Shown piece by piece: positions 58,984-64,000 of a stretch of 64,000 bases of DNA (position 1 is the stretch's first letter; each line of letters starts with the position of its first letter). The DNA comes from Mycobacteriaceae bacterium (GTDB lineage Bacteria; Actinomycetota; Actinomycetes; Mycobacteriales; Mycobacteriaceae), in assembly GCA_019749805.1 (NCBI GenBank), contig JAIEPH010000031.1, forward strand, positions 62,001 to 126,000. Direction: 5' to 3'. Made by a program: the position numbers and the translations under genes. The notes under the pieces were generated by a model. It saw only the letters and a program-made list of their open reading frames with translations, did not search any database and had not been told where the DNA came from.

Positions 58984-59739
58984 ATGGCGCAACGTGTCGG
59001 TCAACGGAGTGGCTTCGGCCGGTGGGTCGACCACTTCGTAGCCAACGAAGACGTGCACCGCCGGGCGGACGCCGCGATCGACTTCGAGGCCGACTGCACC
59101 GTCCCCGAGACCGTGCGTCGGCCGCTGATCGCCTCAGTACGCAGATTCCAGCTGGGCGAGAGCGGTGACGGCCGGCAGCTGATCCGCAATGCCGAGCGAG
59201 CGGGCGACTCCGAATACGTGCGTGCGATAACCCTTTTCGTCGCCGAAGAGCAGCAGCATGCCGCGCTGCTACTGCGGCTGCTCGGATACCTCGGTGGCGC
59301 CCCGATGAGCAGACACTGGTCAGACGCGATCTTCGTCCGCCTACGCCGGCTGCTGGGCCTGCGCACCGAGTTGATGGTGCTGACCGTCGCCGAGGTCGTC
59401 GCCCTGTCCTATTACGGGGGGCTGGCCGCGGCGGGTCCGGATCCGGTGACGCGTGCCGTCGCCACGCGGATCATCGACGACGAGAACGCCCACGTGCGGT
59501 TTCAGCGCGACCGCCTGCGTGCCGGTTTCGCGGGTTCGCGGGCATCGATGCGCGCACTCGCCCTGGGCCTGTGGTGGGTGGTCGCAGTCGGTGCGACGCT
59601 GGTCGTCGCCGTCGATCACCGGGGCGTACTCGATGCGATCGGCTATCGACGCATCAAGTTCGTCCGCGACGTCCTCGCCGATTTCGCGGGAGTGGCGTCG
59701 GCCGTCATGTTCGACCGAAAGTCCTTGTCGTGGACGTGA
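58984..59739 (+). CDS. Ferritin-like di-iron domain protein with C-terminal TM helix
   Basis: 251 residues from ATG 58984. Helical ferritin-like fold with probable iron ligands in [17 protein letters not shown] and [16 protein letters not shown] (two E-XX-H-type pairs). A hydrophobic segment [19 protein letters not shown] (about 193-211) may anchor it in the membrane. It could be a di-iron oxygenase or iron-binding protein; the substrate is unknown. A longer frame from 58270 is antisense to dinX. Overlaps the next gene by 10 nt. Confidence 0.8.
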   Translation: MAQRVGQRSGFGRWVDHFVANEDVHRRADAAIDFEADCTVPETVRRPLIASVRRFQLGESGDGRQLIRNAERAGDSEYVRAITLFVAEEQQHAALLLRLLGYLGGAPMSRHWSDAIFVRLRRLLGLRTELMVLTVAEVVALSYYGGLAAAGPDPVTRAVATRIIDDENAHVRFQRDRLRAGFAGSRASMRALALGLWWVVAVGATLVVAVDHRGVLDAIGYRRIKFVRDVLADFAGVASAVMFDRKSLSWT

Positions 59740-60764
59740 TCACGTCGCTCCCAGCGAGCGCGGAGCTGAGCGAAGTCGCCGACGATGCGCAACGCATCGA
59801 GGAGATGGGCTTCGATGCCGTGCACGTGTCCGAGACCGTTCGCGATCCATTCGCCGTCTGCACCCTCGCGCTGGAGCACACCACGACGCTGGTGGTCCGG
59901 ACCAGCATGGTGGTCGCTTTCGCCCGAAGCCCGATGGTCACCGCCTACGCGGCGTGGGAACTGGCCCGCTACTCCGGTGGCCGCTTCGAGCTCGGCGTCG
60001 CCACGCAGGTGAGGGGCAACATCGTCGGACGGTTCTCGATGCCGTGGACCGACCCCGCCGCGCAGCTGCGTGACTACGTCGCATCGCTGCGCGCGATTTT
60101 TGCCGCCTTTTCGAACGGCCAGAACGTGGACCACCATGGCAGCCACTACACATTCACCCGGCTGCAGCCGTACTTCAATCCGGGTCCCATCGACGCGGCT
60201 CCCCCGCCGATCTGGACCGGCGGCGTCAACCGCAGGATGTGCCGACTCGCCGGCGCCGTCGCCGACGGCTTCGTCGCGCATCCCACCAGTTCGCACCCGG
60301 CGGTGCTGCGCGAGTACGTCCTGCCCGCGCTCGCCGACGGTGCGGCGAAGGAGGGGCGTACCGACGGCGGCCCCCGGCTGGTCGTCGTGCCGCGGGTCAT
60401 CTCGGGACGTGACGACGCGGCTGTCGCCGCCGCGCGTGACGAGCTGCGGACCGAACTCGCCTTCCTGTACTCCACGCCGGCGTATCAGCGCACACTCGAA
60501 CTGTTCGGACTGAGCGACGTCGCTGCCCGCCTCAGCGAGCACGCCCGTCGCAAGGAATGGTCCGCGCTCGCCGACGTACTCACCGATGACGTTGTGAGTC
60601 AACTCGTTCCGCAGGGGACCTACGAGGAGCTGCCCGGTGTTCTCGCGTCCTGGTACGCCGGGGTGTGCGACGGGATCTCGCTCGACGTGCCTTCTGATCC
60701 GGCCGATGACGACGAGTTCACCTCGATGCTCGGTCGCGTCAAGGCGATCCCGTCCCGGGTCTAG
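59730..60764 (+). CDS. LLM-class F420-dependent oxidoreductase (TIGR03617-like)
   Basis: 344 residues from GTG 59730 ([31 protein letters not shown]); GTG 59736 is an alternative overlapping the previous stop as GTGA. Luciferase-like barrel with TTLVVRTSMVVAFARSP, AWELARYSGGRFELGVATQV and PPPIWTGGVNRRMCRLAGAVADG, which are typical of the mycobacterial F420-dependent TIGR03617 subfamily. The substrate is unknown. Co-directional with the ferritin-like gene (10-nt overlap). Confidence 0.88.
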   Translation: MDVITSLPASAELSEVADDAQRIEEMGFDAVHVSETVRDPFAVCTLALEHTTTLVVRTSMVVAFARSPMVTAYAAWELARYSGGRFELGVATQVRGNIVGRFSMPWTDPAAQLRDYVASLRAIFAAFSNGQNVDHHGSHYTFTRLQPYFNPGPIDAAPPPIWTGGVNRRMCRLAGAVADGFVAHPTSSHPAVLREYVLPALADGAAKEGRTDGGPRLVVVPRVISGRDDAAVAAARDELRTELAFLYSTPAYQRTLELFGLSDVAARLSEHARRKEWSALADVLTDDVVSQLVPQGTYEELPGVLASWYAGVCDGISLDVPSDPADDDEFTSMLGRVKAIPSRV

Positions 60765-60778
60765 AGACAGGCATCGAC

Positions 60779-60985
60779 GTGGACGATGTGCCGATTCGCG
60801 ACGAGACGATCCGCTTGGGTCAGTTCCTGAAACTGGCGGGGTTGATCGACAGCGGAGCGGACGCCAAGGCGGTCGTCGCCGACGGGCGGGTCATCGTCAA
60901 CGGCACAGTCGAGCGTCGCAGGGGCCGACAGCTCCGCTCGGGTGACACCGTGGAGTTCAACGGCCGTCGCGTACGGGTGAGCTGA
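60779..60985 (+). CDS. Small S4-domain RNA-binding protein (YaaA/YlmH-like)
   Basis: 68 residues, essentially a single S4 domain: IRLGQFLKLAGLIDSGADAKAVVADGRVIVNG, then RRRGRQLRSGDTVEF. Stand-alone S4 proteins of this kind bind structured RNA, some at the ribosome. GTG 60779 is 14 bp after the oxidoreductase stop. Convergent with ileS. Confidence 0.87.
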   Translation: MDDVPIRDETIRLGQFLKLAGLIDSGADAKAVVADGRVIVNGTVERRRGRQLRSGDTVEFNGRRVRVS

Positions 60986-60999
60986 CACAGCCGGCCGAG

Positions 61000-63900
61000 T
61001 CAGACCTTTGCGATCTCCACCCGCACACCGTCACCGATCTCGCTACCGTCCGTGAGGTCACCGAATTCGAAGCTGGTGGCCAGGATTTCACGCGCGATGA
61101 GCTCGCTGTGCGTGCGCGCCCAGCTCTGGTGAGCGGCAGGCACCGACATCACCACCGAGATCCGGTCGGAGACATCGAGCCCCGTCGACTTGCGCAGTTC
61201 CTGCAGTTCGCGGATGCGGTCCTTGGCCCAACCCTCGGCCTCCAGCTCTTCGGTGACGGTGCCGTCCAGCACCACGAGCCCGGCGCCGTCGGGCAGCGCG
61301 GCGGTGTACTCGGGGTCGGCCGCCACCAGCCGGGAGCTGTACTCCTCCGGCTGCAGCACGGCCGGTCCCGCGGTCAGCGTCCCGTCGGCGTTGGCGACGG
61401 CTTCGCCGGCCTTGACTGCCTTGATGGCGGCCTGAACGTCGCGGCCGAGCCGAGGTCCGGCCACCTTCGCGTTGACGGTCAGCTCGAACCGACCGTAGGT
61501 GGCGATGTCGTCGGTGAGTCCGACCGCCTTGACGTTGAGCTCATCGGCGATGAGGTCGCGGAACGCCTCGAGCCGGTGTGGGTTGTCCACCGCCACCGTC
61601 AGTTTCGGCAACGGCAGCCGCACTCGCAGCTTCTTGGCCTTACGCAGCGACGAGCCGGCCGAGGCGACCACGCGAACGAGGTCCATGTCGGCCACCAGCT
61701 GGTGATCCTTGGGCAGCAGGTCGGCGTCCGGCCAGTCGGTCAGATGGACCGAGCGCTCCCCGGTCACCCCGCGCCAGATCACCTCGGTGACCAGCGGCAG
61801 CAGCGGCGCGGCGAGCCTGCCGGTCACTTCCAGCACGGTGTGCAGCGTGTCTATGGCGTCGGGATCCTCTTCCCAGAACCGCGAACGCGACCGTCGGACA
61901 TACCAGTTCGTCAACGCATCGGTGAACTGGCGCAACTGCTCGCAGGCTCCCGAGATGTCGCAGACATCCATCGAATCGGTCAGGTCGTCGCGCAGCACGG
62001 CGAGCTTGGCCAGGATGTAGCGGTCCAGCACGTTCGCCGAATCGGTCCGCCACGCGCCCTTCTTCGGCGCATAAAGCGACAGGAAGGTGTATGCGTTCCA
62101 CAATGGCAGCAGCACCTGCCGCACACCCTCGCGGATGCCCTGTTCGGTGACGATCAGGTTGCCGCCGCGCAGGATTGGCGACGCCATCAGGAACCAGCGC
62201 ATGGCGTCGGAGCCGTCGCGGTCGAAAACCTCGGTGACGTCGGGGTAGTTGCGCAACGACTTGCTCATCTTCTGGCCGTCGTTGCCCAGCACGATGCCGT
62301 GCGCCACACACGTCTTGAACGCTGGACGGTCGAACAGGGCGGTGGCCAGGATGTGCATGGTGTAGAACCAGCCGCGAGTCTGGCCGATGTATTCGACGAT
62401 GAAATCGCCGGGGAAATGGGTGTCGAACCAATCGGCGTTCTCGAACGGGTAGTGCACCTGACCATAGGGCATCGACCCCGAGTCGAACCACACGTCGAAC
62501 ACGTCCTCGATGCGGCGCATCGTGGACTTTCCGGTCGGGTCATCGGGATTCGGGCGGGTGAGCTCGTCGATATACGGCCGGTGCAGGTTGTCCGGACGTA
62601 CGCCGAAGTCGCGCTCGAGCTCGTCGAGACTGCCGTAGACGTCGAGGCGCGGGTATGCCGGGTCGTCGGACTTCCACACCGGAATCGGGCTGCCCCAGTA
62701 TCGGTTTCGCGAGATCGACCAGTCGCGGGCTCCCTGCAGCCACTTTCCGAACTGGCCATCCTTGACGTGCTCGGGGTACCAGGTGATCTCGTGGTTCAGC
62801 TCGACCATGCGGTCGCGGATATCGGTCACCTTGATGAACCACGACGACACGGCGCGGTAGATCAACGGGTTTCGGCAGCGCCAGCAGTGCGGATAGGAGT
62901 GGTCGTATGTCTCGTGGCGCAACAGCACCGCGCCGTTGGCGGCCGCCGAGCGCGCCTGGTTCTTCAGATCGCGGATGATCTGCGGGTTCGCGTCGAAGAC
63001 GTGCTGGCCGGCGTATTCGGGCACCGTGGCGTCGAACCTGCCCTTGGTGTCGACCGGCGTGACGGCGACGATGTCGGCCGCCTGGGCCGCCGCCATGTCG
63101 TCCTCGCCGTACGCCGGCGACATATGGACGATGCCGGTGCCGTCCTCGGTGCTGACGAAATCCGCAGCCAGCACCTGAAACGCGTTGCGCGCCCCCTCGC
63201 TGTCCATGAAGTACGGAAACGGCGGAAGATACCGCGTGCCGAGTAGTTCGCGTCCGCTGTAGGTGGCCACCACCTCGGGCTCGTCTCCTAATTCGCGGGC
63301 ATAGGCCCCCAGTCGCGCCCGTGCCAGCACATAGCGGCGCCCATCGGGTGCCTGCACGCAGACGTAGGGGATGTCGGGGCCCACCGCGACCGCCTGGTTA
63401 GACGGCAGCGTCCAGGGTGTCGTCGTCCAGATGAGAAGGAAGGCGCCGGCCAGTCCCTTGTCATCGCTGTCGAGCACCTTGAATCCGACGGTCAGCGCCG
63501 GGTCCTGGCGCATTTGATAGACGTCGTCGTCCATCCGCAGTTCGTGGTTCGACAGTGGCGTCTCGTCATTCCAGCAGTACGGCAGCACCCGGTTGCCCTC
63601 ATACGCCAGGCCCTTGTCCCACAGCTGCTTGAACGCCCAGATCACCGATTCCATGAAGCCGAGATCCAGCGTTTTGTAGTCGTTGTCGAAGTCGACCCAC
63701 CGAGCCTGGCGGGTGACGTAGGCCTGCCATTCGTCGGTGTACTTGAGCACCGAAGCGCGGCACGCTTCGTTGAACTTCTCGATGCCCATCTCTTCGATCT
63801 GAGCCTTGTCGGCGATGCCCAGCTGACGCTGCACCTCGAGTTCGGCGGGCAGGCCGTGAGTGTCCCAGCCGAAGCGGCGATCCACCTTGTAACCGCGCAT

Positions 63901-64000
63901 GGTGCGGTAGCGCGGCACGATGTCCTTGACATAGCCGGTCAGTAGGTGGCCGTAATGCGGAAGACCATTGGCGAACGGCGGACCGTCGTAGAACACATAA
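61000..64000 (-). CDS. ileS: Isoleucyl-tRNA synthetase (5' end beyond window)
   Basis: Class I aminoacyl-tRNA synthetase charging tRNA-Ile. About 1000 codons are visible. The frame is open through the right edge, with [20 protein letters not shown] at the start of the visible part, so roughly the first 40-50 residues are missing. The HIGH motif is HYGH, the editing CP1 domain is represented by [13 protein letters not shown], and KMSKS is exact in [14 protein letters not shown]. The C-terminal anticodon-binding region ends [11 protein letters not shown]. The long form resembles eukaryal-type IleS, as in mycobacteria. Any T-box leader would lie outside. Confidence 0.96.
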   Translation of the reverse strand, partial: YVFYDGPPFANGLPHYGHLLTGYVKDIVPRYRTMRGYKVDRRFGWDTHGLPAELEVQRQLGIADKAQIEEMGIEKFNEACRASVLKYTDEWQAYVTRQARWVDFDNDYKTLDLGFMESVIWAFKQLWDKGLAYEGNRVLPYCWNDETPLSNHELRMDDDVYQMRQDPALTVGFKVLDSDDKGLAGAFLLIWTTTPWTLPSNQAVAVGPDIPYVCVQAPDGRRYVLARARLGAYARELGDEPEVVATYSGRELLGTRYLPPFPYFMDSEGARNAFQVLAADFVSTEDGTGIVHMSPAYGEDDMAAAQAADIVAVTPVDTKGRFDATVPEYAGQHVFDANPQIIRDLKNQARSAAANGAVLLRHETYDHSYPHCWRCRNPLIYRAVSSWFIKVTDIRDRMVELNHEITWYPEHVKDGQFGKWLQGARDWSISRNRYWGSPIPVWKSDDPAYPRLDVYGSLDELERDFGVRPDNLHRPYIDELTRPNPDDPTGKSTMRRIEDVFDVWFDSGSMPYGQVHYPFENADWFDTHFPGDFIVEYIGQTRGWFYTMHILATALFDRPAFKTCVAHGIVLGNDGQKMSKSLRNYPDVTEVFDRDGSDAMRWFLMASPILRGGNLIVTEQGIREGVRQVLLPLWNAYTFLSLYAPKKGAWRTDSANVLDRYILAKLAVLRDDLTDSMDVCDISGACEQLRQFTDALTNWYVRRSRSRFWEEDPDAIDTLHTVLEVTGRLAAPLLPLVTEVIWRGVTGERSVHLTDWPDADLLPKDHQLVADMDLVRVVASAGSSLRKAKKLRVRLPLPKLTVAVDNPHRLEAFRDLIADELNVKAVGLTDDIATYGRFELTVNAKVAGPRLGRDVQAAIKAVKAGEAVANADGTLTAGPAVLQPEEYSSRLVAADPEYTAALPDGAGLVVLDGTVTEELEAEGWAKDRIRELQELRKSTGLDVSDRISVVMSVPAAHQSWARTHSELIAREILATSFEFGDLTDGSEIGDGVRVEIAKV

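Noticed and set aside
61000..64000. T-box riboswitch for ileS
   Set aside because: The ileS start lies beyond the right edge, so any leader is outside this window.

Overview
The window is high-GC actinobacterial chromosome. Gene content and order match the Mycobacterium chromosome between ileS and lgt, the block that carries Rv1536 to Rv1614 in M. tuberculosis, read here in the reverse direction. Extra genes absent from the tubercle bacillus, such as a TctC-type binding protein with its two-component system, a PhyH-like dioxygenase and an ABC ATPase, suggest a fast-growing Mycolicibacterium-type species. This assignment rests on recalled protein similarity and synteny; no search was run.

Layout from left to right. 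(1) 1-4439 is accessory: a truncated tctC divergent from a CitA/DctB-type kinase and response regulator, then a DUF222/HNH endonuclease. (2) 4496-12723 (minus strand) is the tryptophan block: PhyH-like gene, trpE, a Trp-associated membrane protein, trpC, trpB, trpA and lgt. The lgt gene has a 500-residue acidic repeat tail. (3) 12791-14052 (plus) is a peroxiredoxin/ABC ATPase pair. (4) 14056-21454 (minus) is the histidine operon hisD-C-B-H-A-impA-F-I plus a lipase-like esterase. There is no trpF, so HisA is expected to be the bifunctional PriA. (5) 21533-24664 holds two paralogous one-TM, two-cysteine proteins flanking a deazaflavin-type oxidoreductase, a zinc alcohol dehydrogenase and a TetR regulator. 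(6) 24693-28907 is nadABC, divergent from its NrtR-type repressor across one palindrome. (7) 28950-36805 is the biotin block: bioB, bsaP, a BioQ-like TetR regulator, bioD, bioF and bioA, with some unrelated small genes. (8) 36829-45087 (plus) is an acyltransferase coupled to treX-treY-treZ. (9) 45084-53028 (minus and mixed) has ilvA, small genes and dnaE1. (10) 53096-64000 has an AhpD-like protein with an HxlR regulator, rarD, rluD, lspA, ansA, dinX, a ferritin-like protein, an F420-type oxidoreductase, an S4 protein and a truncated ileS.

The genes are very tightly packed. Same-strand neighbours repeatedly overlap by 4 nt (GTGA or ATGA), and convergent genes mostly abut or overlap. No gene-free stretch exceeds 300 bases. 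No tRNA, rRNA, CRISPR array or insertion sequence was recognised.

The most interesting non-coding signals are two look-alike 5' leaders upstream of bioB and bioF. Each has a 13-bp BioQ-type box over the predicted promoter, followed by two tandem 24/25-bp hairpin units joined by GTTCAA. At least a dozen genes show a TANNNT -10 element 6 to 8 nt before the start codon, which predicts leaderless transcripts and helps fix starts.
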